Assembly (NCBI GenBank): GCA_029785615.1
Contig: JAFLZH010000003.1
Coordinates: 51,719-115,718, forward strand
DNA from: Nitrososphaerota archaeon
GTDB lineage: Archaea; Thermoproteota; Nitrososphaeria; Nitrososphaerales; Gagatemarchaeaceae
Direction of reading: 5' to 3'
DNA length: 64,000 nucleotides
This document shows positions 1-9,501 of this stretch, piece by piece. The notes beneath the pieces are model-generated. The model saw only the letters and a program-made list of their open reading frames with translations. It searched no databases and had not been told where the DNA came from. Position 1 is the stretch's first letter. Every line of letters begins with the position of its first letter. The position numbers and the translations under genes were made by a program.

Positions 1-5
1 GCAAG

Positions 6-371
6 GTGATCGACGTCGAGGACCAGGCAGGGAAGGCGCTCACCGCGAAGCAGCTCCAAGGGGTCTGCGAGGCCTCCTACCCTGAGTTCGCGGAGAAGTT
101 CCTGGTCTACAGGAAGCTCAGGGAGGGAGGGTATGTCGTGACGCCGGGGATCAAGTTCGGCTCCGACTTCGCCGTCTACGAGCACGGCCCTGGGATAGAT
201 CATGCCCCATACATCGTCCAGGTGATGCCCCCCGGCTCGAAGATGACCGCCACCGCAATGGTCAGGTCAGGGCGGCTGGCTACAACCGTGCGCAAGCAGT
301 TCATCATAGCCATCCCGGACATGGAGAGGAAGTCCATAGAGTTCCTCCGCTACGACTGGTGGCGCGCGTAG
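6..371 (+). CDS. endA: tRNA-splicing endonuclease, C-terminal catalytic part (probably 5'-truncated by window edge)
   Basis: Protein ...LVYRKLREGGYVVTPGIKFGSDFAVYE.G...HAPYIVQV...RSGRLATTVRKQFIIAI resembles the tRNA intron endonuclease catalytic domain. Confidence 0.85.
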   Translation: MIDVEDQAGKALTAKQLQGVCEASYPEFAEKFLVYRKLREGGYVVTPGIKFGSDFAVYEHGPGIDHAPYIVQVMPPGSKMTATAMVRSGRLATTVRKQFIIAIPDMERKSIEFLRYDWWRA

Positions 372-380
372 GGGCCTGGC

Positions 381-1223
381 ATGGGCTCGGCGGGGGTTTC
401 GTTCGACCTGGGAGGCGCCCGGGCGGCGTCTTTCAATGTGGGGGACCTCTACCTGAGGCTTGACGAGGTCTTCGACCTGAGGGCCGACCTCGCGCCCTAC
501 TTCGGCGGGAGGGACCTGGCCGTCCCCGAGGCGTTCCCCACACAGTCGTTCTTCGTCGCGGCAGGTCCGCTGCGGGTGGTCGTGGACCCCAGCGACTACG
601 GCAGGCTCGTCGCCCCGGACCACTTCAGGTCTCCGGAGGGCTATGCGCGCCCTCCTCCGCTGGACGCCCAGCTCTCAGCGGCCGGGGTCTCCCCCGGGTC
701 GGTGACCCACGTGGTCGTGACCCACCTCCACTTCGACCACTACGCGGGGGTCACTAAAGGAGGCGCCCTCGCCTTCCCATCGGCGAGATACATCGTCCCT
801 GCGAAGGACTGGGCGATGCCTGACATTGCCGAGGCCAGGAAGAAAGGGGACCGGGACGTCACCGAGACACTCGGGGTCGTGGAGGCCGCGGGGAGGCTGG
901 AGCTGCTCGATGGGCCCCTCGACCTGGGGGACGGCGTGACCGTGGAGCCGTACCCTGGCGAGAGCCCCGGACACCAGGTGGTGGGGCTCCGGTCCGCCCA
1001 TGATTCCTGCTACTTCGTAGGCGACCTCTACCACCTGGCGGAGGAGGTGGAGCACCCGGAGCTCGCGGCCGCCTGGGCCGACGCCAGGGCGCTGACTGCC
1101 AGCAGGCGGCGCTTCTCCGAGCGCGCGGCGGCCGAGCGGGCACTTGTCCTCCCGGGGCATCTTCCGGCGGGGAGGATCGGCTTCAGGGGGTCGGCCCCGA
1201 CCTGGACCGAAGAGCCCGCGTAG
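381..1223 (+). CDS. MBL-fold metallo-hydrolase
   Basis: HLHFDHYAG metal-binding motif, later GHxxG and D residues of the metallo-beta-lactamase fold. Confidence 0.85.
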   Translation: MGSAGVSFDLGGARAASFNVGDLYLRLDEVFDLRADLAPYFGGRDLAVPEAFPTQSFFVAAGPLRVVVDPSDYGRLVAPDHFRSPEGYARPPPLDAQLSAAGVSPGSVTHVVVTHLHFDHYAGVTKGGALAFPSARYIVPAKDWAMPDIAEARKKGDRDVTETLGVVEAAGRLELLDGPLDLGDGVTVEPYPGESPGHQVVGLRSAHDSCYFVGDLYHLAEEVEHPELAAAWADARALTASRRRFSERAAAERALVLPGHLPAGRIGFRGSAPTWTEEPA

Positions 1224-1259
1224 ACGCAAGCATATAGAACTGACACCCAGGGGCCGGCC

Positions 1260-2042
1260 GTGGATTCGATCGGAGAAGACTCGTACCTGTTGGTGTACAG
1301 GGACAGGCGGAGGCGCTGGCTGGTCAGGCCCAAGGACACCCCGAAGCTTCACACCCACCTGGGGATACTCGACGTGTCGTCACTGATAGGGCGGGGATAC
1401 GGGATAAAGGTCACGACGACTATGGGGGACGAGCTGACGATACTCAGGCCCACCATCGAGGACATGGTGATGAAGCTCGCCAGGAAGACGCAGGTAATCT
1501 ACCCCAAGGACCTCGGCCTGATGGCGCTCAAGTTGGGGGTGCACTCAGGGTCGAAGGTGATAGAGACCGGGACCGGGAGCGGTGCGACGACGGCCTTGAT
1601 GGCCTACCTGGTACAGCCCAGCGGGATGGTCTACACTTACGACCTGAACCCTGAATTCCAAGGGGTGGCCAAGAAGAACATAGAGAAGCTGGGCCTGTCG
1701 CCCTATGTAACCTTCAAGGCCGGGGACTCGCGCCTCGGGTTCGAGGAGGAGGACTTCGACGCTGGGATACTCGACGTCGGGGACCCCTGGGAGGTGGTGC
1801 AGAGCATGAAGCGCGCCCTCAAGCCCTCAGCTTCCATGGCCGCGGTGACGCCGACGACAAACCAGGCGGAGAAGCTTGTGGCGAAGATGAAGGAGGAAGG
1901 GTTCGTCGCCATCGAGACCATGGAGATACTCCTCCGCCACCTCGAGGCGAGGGTGGGCATGACCCGGCCCTCCAACATAATGGTGGGGCACACGGCCTAC
2001 CTTACCTTCGGGAGAGCCACACGGTCGGCGGCCTCATCGTAA
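1260..2042 (+). CDS. trmI: tRNA (adenine-N1)-methyltransferase, TrmI-type
   Basis: IYPKDLGLMALKLGVHSGSKVIETGTGSGATTALMAYLV, SAM-binding motif and TrmI-like order. Confidence 0.85.
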   Translation: MDSIGEDSYLLVYRDRRRRWLVRPKDTPKLHTHLGILDVSSLIGRGYGIKVTTTMGDELTILRPTIEDMVMKLARKTQVIYPKDLGLMALKLGVHSGSKVIETGTGSGATTALMAYLVQPSGMVYTYDLNPEFQGVAKKNIEKLGLSPYVTFKAGDSRLGFEEEDFDAGILDVGDPWEVVQSMKRALKPSASMAAVTPTTNQAEKLVAKMKEEGFVAIETMEILLRHLEARVGMTRPSNIMVGHTAYLTFGRATRSAASS

Positions 2043-2078
2043 TAGTTTTAAGCCCAACCCGGTCGCGCAGCCCAGTAA

Positions 2079-2705
2079 TTGAGCAGCAGGGAACGCAACG
2101 AAGACATCGCGACATTGCTCTACATGGTGCCGTTCGCTGTCAGCGGGGTCTACGGCCTCGCCGTCTGGTTCCAGCAGGGGATCTCTGCCATCCTCCCGTC
2201 GCGCGTGTATCTCGCGGTCACCCAGAGCCCCGAGGTCTTCGTCATCGGCTCCCTGGCGGTGCTGGCCGGCGTGGTGATGGAGATCCACGAGACAGACGCA
2301 ACCCAGAGGCGCGCGATGGTGGGCTCGCTGGGGACTACCCTGCAGACGATAGCCGTGGCGAGCGTCTTCTTCGCCCTGGTGGGGACGTTCTACTCCAACG
2401 GCGCCAACGTCGCCGCCGCTGTGGGTGACTTCATGGGCGGGAAGTACAACCTCATCTTCCCTGCGATAATGATCCTCATGAGCTACCTCATCACCGTCCC
2501 GCTCCGGTTCTCAGCCCTAGCCAAGAGTAAGACCCTGGGCCTGGTCCTGCTGCTCCTCGTCCCCGTCGCGATTTACGAGGTCGGGAAGCGCCAGATCTAC
2601 GTGGGGCTGGGTCTGGCCTTCGCCCTCCTCATCATCGGCATCATGACGTACATTCTCCCTGAAAGAGAGAAGGGCGCGGAAGAGGCCCTGGCCCGGGCGA
2701 CCTGA
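2079..2705 (+). CDS. Multi-pass membrane protein, unknown
   Basis: ORF with several hydrophobic segments; TTG start. Confidence 0.6.
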   Translation: MSSRERNEDIATLLYMVPFAVSGVYGLAVWFQQGISAILPSRVYLAVTQSPEVFVIGSLAVLAGVVMEIHETDATQRRAMVGSLGTTLQTIAVASVFFALVGTFYSNGANVAAAVGDFMGGKYNLIFPAIMILMSYLITVPLRFSALAKSKTLGLVLLLLVPVAIYEVGKRQIYVGLGLAFALLIIGIMTYILPEREKGAEEALARAT

Positions 2706-2724
2706 CCGCAGACATACTGGGCCC

Positions 2725-3324
2725 ATGGCCGCCGCCATCCTGTCTCCCTTCGCCACGATCGCCGCCGCCATGTTCGTGACCGAGCTCACCGACAAGGACG
2801 CCATCCTGATCCTGGGCGTGTCGTCCAGGGGGAGGCCGGTGCTCACATTCCTGGCGGGGGTGACGGCGTTCACCCTCACCACGGGGCTGTTCGTCAGCAT
2901 CGGCTCGGTCCTGGTGCTCTACGTGCCTGTCGCGTGGATCCGCCTGGCCGGCGGGGCGATGATGCTCAGCTACGGCGCCTGGGAAGCCAGGGGCCTGGTT
3001 GGCGCGAAGGTCTCAGAGATGGAGGAGTCCAGGGTGGAGAAGCGGAAGTCGGCGGCCGGCTTCTTCCTCGCGCTCGTGGGGGCCCTGGTCTTCCTCGACG
3101 TCGCAGGGGACGCCACAGAGGTCCTCACAGTCGTCCTGGTCGCCCGCTACGCAGAGCCGCTGCTCGTGTTCGGCGCGGCGTGCGCCGGCCTCTATGCCGC
3201 CACGGCCATGGAGGCCGCCCTGGGGAGCAGGCTCGGCAGGCTGCTCAGTCCGCGGAGGCTGAGGGTCCTCTCTGCGGCCGTCTTCTTCGCCCTGGGGGGT
3301 TTCATATTCCTGACGAGCCTGTGA
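2725..3324 (+). CDS. UPF0016/GDT1 (TMEM165)-like membrane protein
   Basis: Two-repeat membrane protein with ELTDKDA and DVAGDATE in place of the two E-x-G-D-(K/R)-(T/S) motifs. Confidence 0.6.
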   Translation: MAAAILSPFATIAAAMFVTELTDKDAILILGVSSRGRPVLTFLAGVTAFTLTTGLFVSIGSVLVLYVPVAWIRLAGGAMMLSYGAWEARGLVGAKVSEMEESRVEKRKSAAGFFLALVGALVFLDVAGDATEVLTVVLVARYAEPLLVFGAACAGLYAATAMEAALGSRLGRLLSPRRLRVLSAAVFFALGGFIFLTSL

Positions 3325-3355
3325 CCGGGGGCACCTTCATTAAGAGCAGGCGGGC

Positions 3356-4813
3356 ATGGGACCACGTTCCATGTCAGGGGCGAGCCAGGAGGGCATCACA
3401 ACGAAGAAGGCCGACAACTTCGACGAATGGTACACCCAGGTCGTCCTGAAGTCAGAGGTAGCCGACTACAGCCCCGTCTCCGGGTGCGTGGTCTACAGGC
3501 CGTCCGGGTACGCCATCTGGGAGAACATCCAGAGGGAGACCGACGCCCTCTTCAAGAAGGCTGGCATCTCGAACACATACTTCCCGCTCTTCATCCCCGA
3601 GCGCCTCCTGAAGAAAGAGGCCGCGCACGTGGAGGGGTTCGCCCCAGAGGTCGCCTGGGTCACCGAGGCCGGGAGCTCGAAGCTAGACGAGAGGCTGGCC
3701 ATACGCCCTACTTCGGAGTCGCTGATGTACGAGGTGGTCTCGCGCTGGATAAGGTCGTGGAGGGACCTCCCCATGAGGCTGAACCAGTGGAACAACGTGG
3801 TCCGCTGGGAGTTCAAGAACCCGGCGTTCATACTCAGGTCCAGAGAGTTCCTCTGGAACGAGGGGCACTCGCTCTTCGCGACCAGGGAAGAGGCTGAGGC
3901 CGAGCGCGACCAGATACTCGGGATCTACCGCAAGGTGACCGAAGAGTGCCTCGCCCTGCCGGGGTACCTGGGGAAGAAGACCAGGGGGGAGACCTTCGCC
4001 GGGGCGGAGGGGACGTACAGCATCGAGCACCTATTGCCGGACGGCAAGGCCATCCAGGGGCCCGACTGGCACGCCGACGGACAGAACTTCTCGAAGGCCT
4101 TCGGGATCGTCTTCATCGACAGAGAGGGGAACAAGCAGTTCGCCTACCAGAACACCTGGGCCATCTCCACCCGGGAGATAGGGGTCATGCTCGCTGTCCA
4201 CAGCGACGACAAGGGGGCCGTGGTCCCCCCCAGGCTGGCGGCGATCCAAGTCGTCCTCGTCCCCATAGTCAACGACGAGAGCAAGCAGGTCGTCCTCGCC
4301 GAGGCGAGGAAGCTGATGGACTCGCTCTCCGGGTTCAGGTCCCGCTTTGACGACAGGGACCACCTCACCCCCGGCAGGAAGTTCAACGAGTGGGAGCTCA
4401 AGGGGGTCCCGCTGCGGATCGAGTTCGGGCCCAGGGACATGAGGGAGGGGCAGGCAGTCCTGGTCAGGAGGGACACCGGAGGGAAGAGGACCGTCAAGGC
4501 AGCCGCCCTGGCGGCCGAGGTCTCCAAGGAGCTGGAAGACATCCAGTCCAACCTGTTCGCCAGGGCTGCGGAGGCGCTCAGGAAGAACACCCACGACGCG
4601 CGGACCCTGGACGAGCTGAAGACGGTGATGGCGGAGGAAGGGGGGATCGTGCGCATCCGATGGTGCGGGGACGCCAACTGCGAGGCGAAGGCGCGGGGTG
4701 CGGCCGGGGGGAAGATACTCAACGTCCCGCTGGAGCAGGAGCCTGGGAAGGGGGGGTGCGTCGCCTGCGGCGAGCCCGCCCCGGTGGTCGCGCTCTACGG
4801 CAAGTCCTACTAG
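3356..4813 (+). CDS. proS: Prolyl-tRNA synthetase (archaeal/eukaryotic type)
   Basis: NFDEWYTQVVLKSEVADYSPVSGCVVYRPSGYAIWENIQ, class II motifs, C-terminal zinc-binding region ending KSY. Confidence 0.96.
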   Translation: MGPRSMSGASQEGITTKKADNFDEWYTQVVLKSEVADYSPVSGCVVYRPSGYAIWENIQRETDALFKKAGISNTYFPLFIPERLLKKEAAHVEGFAPEVAWVTEAGSSKLDERLAIRPTSESLMYEVVSRWIRSWRDLPMRLNQWNNVVRWEFKNPAFILRSREFLWNEGHSLFATREEAEAERDQILGIYRKVTEECLALPGYLGKKTRGETFAGAEGTYSIEHLLPDGKAIQGPDWHADGQNFSKAFGIVFIDREGNKQFAYQNTWAISTREIGVMLAVHSDDKGAVVPPRLAAIQVVLVPIVNDESKQVVLAEARKLMDSLSGFRSRFDDRDHLTPGRKFNEWELKGVPLRIEFGPRDMREGQAVLVRRDTGGKRTVKAAALAAEVSKELEDIQSNLFARAAEALRKNTHDARTLDELKTVMAEEGGIVRIRWCGDANCEAKARGAAGGKILNVPLEQEPGKGGCVACGEPAPVVALYGKSY

Positions 4814-5724
4814 GCCATCGGCACGGTGGCGACGGGGTCCGCGGCCGAATAGAGCCTGACCGAAGTCTCGTCGACGCTCATGGGGAGGTCCACCTTCGCC
4901 AAGGCTATCATCTGGAGCGAAAGGGAAGACGCCGCTATCCCGAAGCAGGCGCTCCGGAGGAAGTCCCTGCTCTTGAGGTACCAGGCGACGGTCGCGCCGC
5001 TCAGCACGTCGCCTGCGCCGGTGCTGTCGAGGACCGGGGACTTGGGGACCCCCACCCGGTAGACCCTGGAGCCGTCGAGGACGTAGCACGAGTCCCCGCC
5101 CTGGGTGACGATCCCTTTCCTTACCCCGAGGGCGGATATCTTGCCGAGGGCCTCCACCGGGTCCCTCCTCCCGGTGAGCATCTCCGCCTCGGTCCTATCC
5201 ATCTTCACAGCGTGGACCCTGGAGAGCATCTTCGGGTCCCTTGGTGGGGCGAACGCCACCGTCCCGTCGGCGCCGAAGGACCTGACGAAGCCCTGCGGGT
5301 CGAGGAAGACGAACTCGCTGCGGGAGGCTATCTCGTCCAAGAGGGCCGGCGACACCTCTCCGGCGACGGGGCTGACCAGGGCGGCGTTGAATCTCGTGTC
5401 CGGAGGGATCTGCGCGGAGCTCACGTCGTCGCACCTGCTGGTCAGCCTGAGGGTCCTCGTCCCGGCGCTGTTGCCTACGCTGAACCTCGTGGTCGGCTTC
5501 GTCGGGCTCCTGTCAGCGGCCCTGAGCACCACCCCGTTCCTCATCAGCCACACCGCCTGGTCGTCTGGGAAGTCGGCGCCCACCCTCGTCAGAGGGATCA
5601 CTTCGTTGCCGAACCTGGAGCAGAGCAGTCCAGCGTAGGACGGCGGGCCGCCCACCGACATCACCTGGCGCGTCGGCAGCTGGATCGTGTCAATGGTTAC
5701 GAAGCCGGCGACCAGGACCTTCAT
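4810..5724 (-). CDS. PfkB-family carbohydrate/nucleoside kinase
   Basis: PVLDSTGAGDVLSGATVAWYL (PfkB C-terminal signature) and N-terminal VGGPPSYAG. Confidence 0.9.
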   Translation of the reverse strand: MKVLVAGFVTIDTIQLPTRQVMSVGGPPSYAGLLCSRFGNEVIPLTRVGADFPDDQAVWLMRNGVVLRAADRSPTKPTTRFSVGNSAGTRTLRLTSRCDDVSSAQIPPDTRFNAALVSPVAGEVSPALLDEIASRSEFVFLDPQGFVRSFGADGTVAFAPPRDPKMLSRVHAVKMDRTEAEMLTGRRDPVEALGKISALGVRKGIVTQGGDSCYVLDGSRVYRVGVPKSPVLDSTGAGDVLSGATVAWYLKSRDFLRSACFGIAASSLSLQMIALAKVDLPMSVDETSVRLYSAADPVATVPMA

Positions 5725-5871
5725 TCGGCGCGCACCGGCTTCTAGGTTTTATCAAGATTTACGAAACGGCGGCGTGTTCCTGCCGGGGGCGCGGGGCGCT
5801 GTCCGTGAGAAGTCCGACGGAATCTTGGCGATTCGGCCACTTTATTAGACCGGCGGGGCACCACCCTGCGG

Positions 5872-7263
5872 TTGTCCTACTCCAGCAAACTGGAGGAATC
5901 AGCATGGACGTCGTCGCACAGTTGGATTTTCATCTCCTTCTCGGTGGGGATGTTGCTTGAGGCTTACATCTACGGCTTGGGGAGTTTCGCGGCATACTGG
6001 TTCAGCGCGCTTCCTAGCCTCTTGGGCACGCTGGCCCTTGTCTGGTCCCCCCTGTGGCTGATAATCGGGATCGCGTTTGCCGGTCCACTCTCCGACGCCC
6101 TAGGACGCAGGACGACGTTCTTCCTCACGATGGCCCTTTACGCCGTAGGCTCTGTCGGAATGCTCATAAGCGGGGCGTACCAGTCCGTACTATTCTTCCT
6201 CGCCCTATTGCTCTTCGCCGCGGGGGGCGAGATGAACACCATAATGGCGGCCAACCACGAGCTGATGCCAAGGAAGTACAGGAGCAGGACCATGTTCTGG
6301 GAAATCAACTTCATCAACGTCGGGGGCGTCCTGCTCGGGATAGTGGGTATCGTCGCCGCCACCTCCTATGGCTCCCTCGACTACTCGAGGGACATGATTG
6401 CCGTCATCTTCCTTCCACTGCTCCTGCTACTGATATACAGCAGACTGAAGATCCCCGAATCAGTGCGCTGGCTCGAAGCGAAAGGCAAGACCGCGGAGGC
6501 GGCTGCCCTGGCCCAGAAGCTGTCTGCGGGGCCGGCCAAGGACGACCCCCCGGTAGCCGCACCGGCTTTGCAGGCTGCAGCGGGGGGGAGGCGTCCATCT
6601 ACCGCGACAAAGATCTTCGTGGTGACAGCCATCGCCGGAGCCAACGCCGTCGGGTTCGGACTCATGACCTATTCTCTCGGCTACTACTACTATGCCAGCC
6701 AGATCGCGAGCATCATCCTGGTGGCGAACCTGGTGGGCTTCTTCGCAGGCGCGGTCGTGTCCATCATGGCGGAGAAGTGGAGCAGGAAGAAGGTGCTCAC
6801 CTACTCGATGATAGGGACCTTCATAGTCACCTGGGGAATCTATTTCCTGAACATCTCCACCGCGGCGTTCTCTAACTCGCTGATAACATTCTACGTTGTC
6901 CTGGTCATCCTCAACGTGTTCGTGGGGGCCGGGTATCTGGCAGAAGACACCCTGAAGGGGGAGGTCTGGAACACCACGAGGAGGGGGACCCTGACGGCGC
7001 TCACCAGGTTCCTATCCATAGGGGCGGCCATCCCTGCCTACTACATCGGCCTGAGCCTCTCCGAGAACAATTACATCCTGTTCAACGCGCTGGTCTGGAC
7101 CGTCGGAATGGTCGCGGTCCTGGTCTGGCACTTCCGGGGGATCGAGACGGGCCAGGGGGTCAGCATCGCCGTCGCTTCTGGGGAGGGGCCCGTGGTCTCG
7201 CCTTCCACGCCCGCCATGGGTACGCCTGAGGCGCGGGCGCTGAACCAGCCGGACGCAAAGTAG
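5872..7263 (+). CDS. MFS transporter (sugar-transporter-like)
   Basis: GPLSDALGRRTTFFLTMALYAVGS loop motif and about 12 hydrophobic segments. Confidence 0.88.
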   Translation: MSYSSKLEESAWTSSHSWIFISFSVGMLLEAYIYGLGSFAAYWFSALPSLLGTLALVWSPLWLIIGIAFAGPLSDALGRRTTFFLTMALYAVGSVGMLISGAYQSVLFFLALLLFAAGGEMNTIMAANHELMPRKYRSRTMFWEINFINVGGVLLGIVGIVAATSYGSLDYSRDMIAVIFLPLLLLLIYSRLKIPESVRWLEAKGKTAEAAALAQKLSAGPAKDDPPVAAPALQAAAGGRRPSTATKIFVVTAIAGANAVGFGLMTYSLGYYYYASQIASIILVANLVGFFAGAVVSIMAEKWSRKKVLTYSMIGTFIVTWGIYFLNISTAAFSNSLITFYVVLVILNVFVGAGYLAEDTLKGEVWNTTRRGTLTALTRFLSIGAAIPAYYIGLSLSENNYILFNALVWTVGMVAVLVWHFRGIETGQGVSIAVASGEGPVVSPSTPAMGTPEARALNQPDAK

Positions 7264-7361
7264 AAGCCGAGACGGGCTGAGCTTTAGGAACAGACTCCAG
7301 TTCCAGGTGGCGCACCTGCTCCATAGGTTTAAAGAGGGACGGCGCGGGCGCGGACTCTGCT

Positions 7362-7637
7362 TTGTCCAAGAAGAGGAAGAGTCGAGGACGTTCCAAGGGA
7401 GGGAAGGGGCGCAGCGACACCATCTACTGCAGCAACTGCGGGGCTTCTGTCCCCAGGGACAAGGCGAAGAAGGTCACCAAGCGGACCAGCCTAGTCGAGC
7501 CGACCCTCGCCAGGGAGCTCAGGGCCGCGGGGGCATACATTGCCTCCCCCACCCAGGTGGCTTACTACTGCGTGTCCTGCGCAGTGCACTACGGGATCGT
7601 GAAGGTCAGGGCCAAGTCCGAGCGGCGGTCCTGGTAG
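7362..7637 (+). CDS. rps26e: 30S ribosomal protein S26e
   Basis: KKRKSRGRSKGGKGRSDTIYCSNCGASVPRDKAKK...YYCVSCAVHYGIVKVRA. Confidence 0.94.
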   Translation: MSKKRKSRGRSKGGKGRSDTIYCSNCGASVPRDKAKKVTKRTSLVEPTLARELRAAGAYIASPTQVAYYCVSCAVHYGIVKVRAKSERRSW

Positions 7638-7797
7638 CATCCAGGCACCCGTTCTCCACCCACGCCGTCATTGCCATTCATCGCGCTGCCGCCTTAGTCG
7701 CCCGACGGCGGGCTTTCACTCGTCTCTGACTTGATCTGAGGCGCGAGCGGGGGGAGGTGCGGCCTTCCGCGGGCTGTGCCTATCTCTCGCCAGGGCG

Positions 7798-8514
7798 CTA
7801 GGGGCACGCGGTGAGGGCTTGCGGCGACGGGGCTTCGGAGGCCGGTATGATGGTGGCGTTGTTCAGCATCGCCTTGGACGGGTAGGCTGGCTGGGAGTAG
7901 TAGGGCGAGGAAGAAGACAGCGTGGGCTCGATCTTGCCATAGGTCGGGTCGGTCTTCGGGTTCGCCAGCGCGCAGACGGCGCTCATCCCGGATATCACCT
8001 TGGCGAAGACCGTGTAGTTGTCATTGAGACTGGGGTTGTTGACCAGGTTGATGAAGAACTGGGACGTCGACGAGCCCTTCGGCGAGGTGCTCGCCATCCC
8101 CAGATACCCAGCGTCGTTGTGGAGCGTCCCGCACCATTCGAACGGCACGGACTGGCTCGAGCCTCCCTGACCCCAGGTCGACCTGGTGCTGTTCACGGCG
8201 CCGCGGGTGTTCGGGTCGCCGGTCTGTATCACGAAGCCGGGCATGATCCTGTGCCAGACCAGGTTGTCATAGAACCCGGAGCTGGTCAGGTTGACGAAGT
8301 TCGCCACCGCCTTGGGGGCGCAGCTTGGGTAGAGCTCGAGGTAGATGTACCCCTGGCTGGTCCCGAGCTTCGCATAGACCGGGGGTGTCTGGTAGATGTA
8401 CGTCCAGTAGATCTCCCACCCCGCGGCGCCGACCAGGAGCGCTATTATCACGACGCCGGCTACCTTCCCCCAAGGGGTCTTCTGCGCCTTCCGCCGGCCC
8501 GGCTTGTCGACCAA
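7798..8514 (-). CDS. Membrane-anchored cyclophilin-type peptidyl-prolyl isomerase
   Basis: N-terminal TM then VANFVNL...YDNLVWHRIMPGFVIQTGDP...SQFFINL...NYTVFAKVISGM. Confidence 0.92.
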   Translation of the reverse strand: MVDKPGRRKAQKTPWGKVAGVVIIALLVGAAGWEIYWTYIYQTPPVYAKLGTSQGYIYLELYPSCAPKAVANFVNLTSSGFYDNLVWHRIMPGFVIQTGDPNTRGAVNSTRSTWGQGGSSQSVPFEWCGTLHNDAGYLGMASTSPKGSSTSQFFINLVNNPSLNDNYTVFAKVISGMSAVCALANPKTDPTYGKIEPTLSSSSPYYSQPAYPSKAMLNNATIIPASEAPSPQALTACP

Positions 8515-8631
8515 GTCTAGGCCGCAGGCGTTCCCGCGACCGTAGAAATACGCTTCGCTTGTCTGAGCGCCTGGACGGCCCTTGCGCGCTTCGCCCCGGC
8601 CTCAGGGTGAGTGATTCGCCCACGCGGGACC

Positions 8632-9234
8632 CTACGGAGAAGCCGCGGCCGGCTTCTGCCCCTCCGCCCCGAGCCCCTTGACCGCGGTGTAGCTCCTTTC
8701 GATGAAGGTGAACGCTGCCACCGCCACTACCAGAAGCAGCCCCCAGCCGAGGAGGCCCACCAGGGAGAAGACTGCAACTATCAGCAGCCTCTCGCTCCTC
8801 TCCCCTATCCCGACCCCTGCGAGCTTGACCCCGAGGGCGTCCCCTTTGGCCCTGGTGTAGCTGACCAGGAGGCTGAGCGAGAGCGCGAGGAGGACCGTAG
8901 CCGGGTCGGCGAACCCCCCCATGAGTATGCCTGTGAACAGGGCGACCTCGGCCACCCTGTCCAGGGTCGAGTCGAGGAACGCCCCCCTCCTGGATGTCCT
9001 GCCGGTCACCCGGGCGACCGCGCCGTCAACTATGTCGAACCACCCGCCCATGAGTATCAGCACCCCGCCGAAGAGCTCCCCGGAGTACCGCCCCGTGGAG
9101 TAGGAGGCGGCCGCAAGCACTGAGAGGACGAGGCCGACGGCTGTCCACGCGGTGGGGGACCCTTCCACCTTCGCGAAGGCTCTCCCCACTGACCCTAGGG
9201 ACGACTCGAGCCTCCCGCGCAGCCTGTCCAGCAC
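8632..9234 (-). CDS. CDP-alcohol phosphatidyltransferase family (archaetidylinositol phosphate synthase-like)
   Basis: DIVDGAVARVTGRTSRRGAFLDSTLDR matches DGx2ARx8Gx3Dx3D. Confidence 0.92.
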   Translation of the reverse strand: MLDRLRGRLESSLGSVGRAFAKVEGSPTAWTAVGLVLSVLAAASYSTGRYSGELFGGVLILMGGWFDIVDGAVARVTGRTSRRGAFLDSTLDRVAEVALFTGILMGGFADPATVLLALSLSLLVSYTRAKGDALGVKLAGVGIGERSERLLIVAVFSLVGLLGWGLLLVVAVAAFTFIERSYTAVKGLGAEGQKPAAASP

Positions 9235-9256
9235 GGTCCGGCGGTCTCCACCTTTT

Positions 9257-9266
9257 CTATATATAC
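9257..9266 (+). promoter_or_regulatory. TATA box for the 9291 ORF (predicted leaderless)
   Basis: ctatatatac centred about 28-30 nt upstream of the TTG start. Confidence 0.55.
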
Positions 9267-9290
9267 CAAAGGGAGGCGGAGTCGGTAGCG

Positions 9291-9494
9291 TTGGGTAAGA
9301 TAGACAAGGGGGTCAGCTGCGGAGTTTCTGGTTGCAAGAACCAGGCGGAACGCTCCCTCAGCAGGGAGGACATGGGGGGGAGCGGACTGTCCGTCGGGGG
9401 GGAAGGGCGGAGGGTCTACCTCTGCCGGGACCACTACAAGCAGTGGAAGAAGGCGACGAAGAAGTCGAGGACCCTAGAGAGGTCGCGCTGGTAG
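9291..9494 (+). CDS. Small putative zinc-binding protein, unknown
   Basis: CxxxxCKN...YLCRDHY; preceded by a TATA box at about 9257. Confidence 0.6.
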   Translation: MGKIDKGVSCGVSGCKNQAERSLSREDMGGSGLSVGGEGRRVYLCRDHYKQWKKATKKSRTLERSRW

Positions 9495-9501
9495 TGCGGC
9501 T

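Noticed and set aside
4031-5089. Long antisense ORF inside proS (352 aa) and similar long frames at 9358-10824, 12206-13501, 25358-26536, 41347-42480, 47029-48312
   Set aside because: P/R/G/H-rich composition, no recognisable domain, lies opposite strong conserved genes; GC-driven stop depletion explains them
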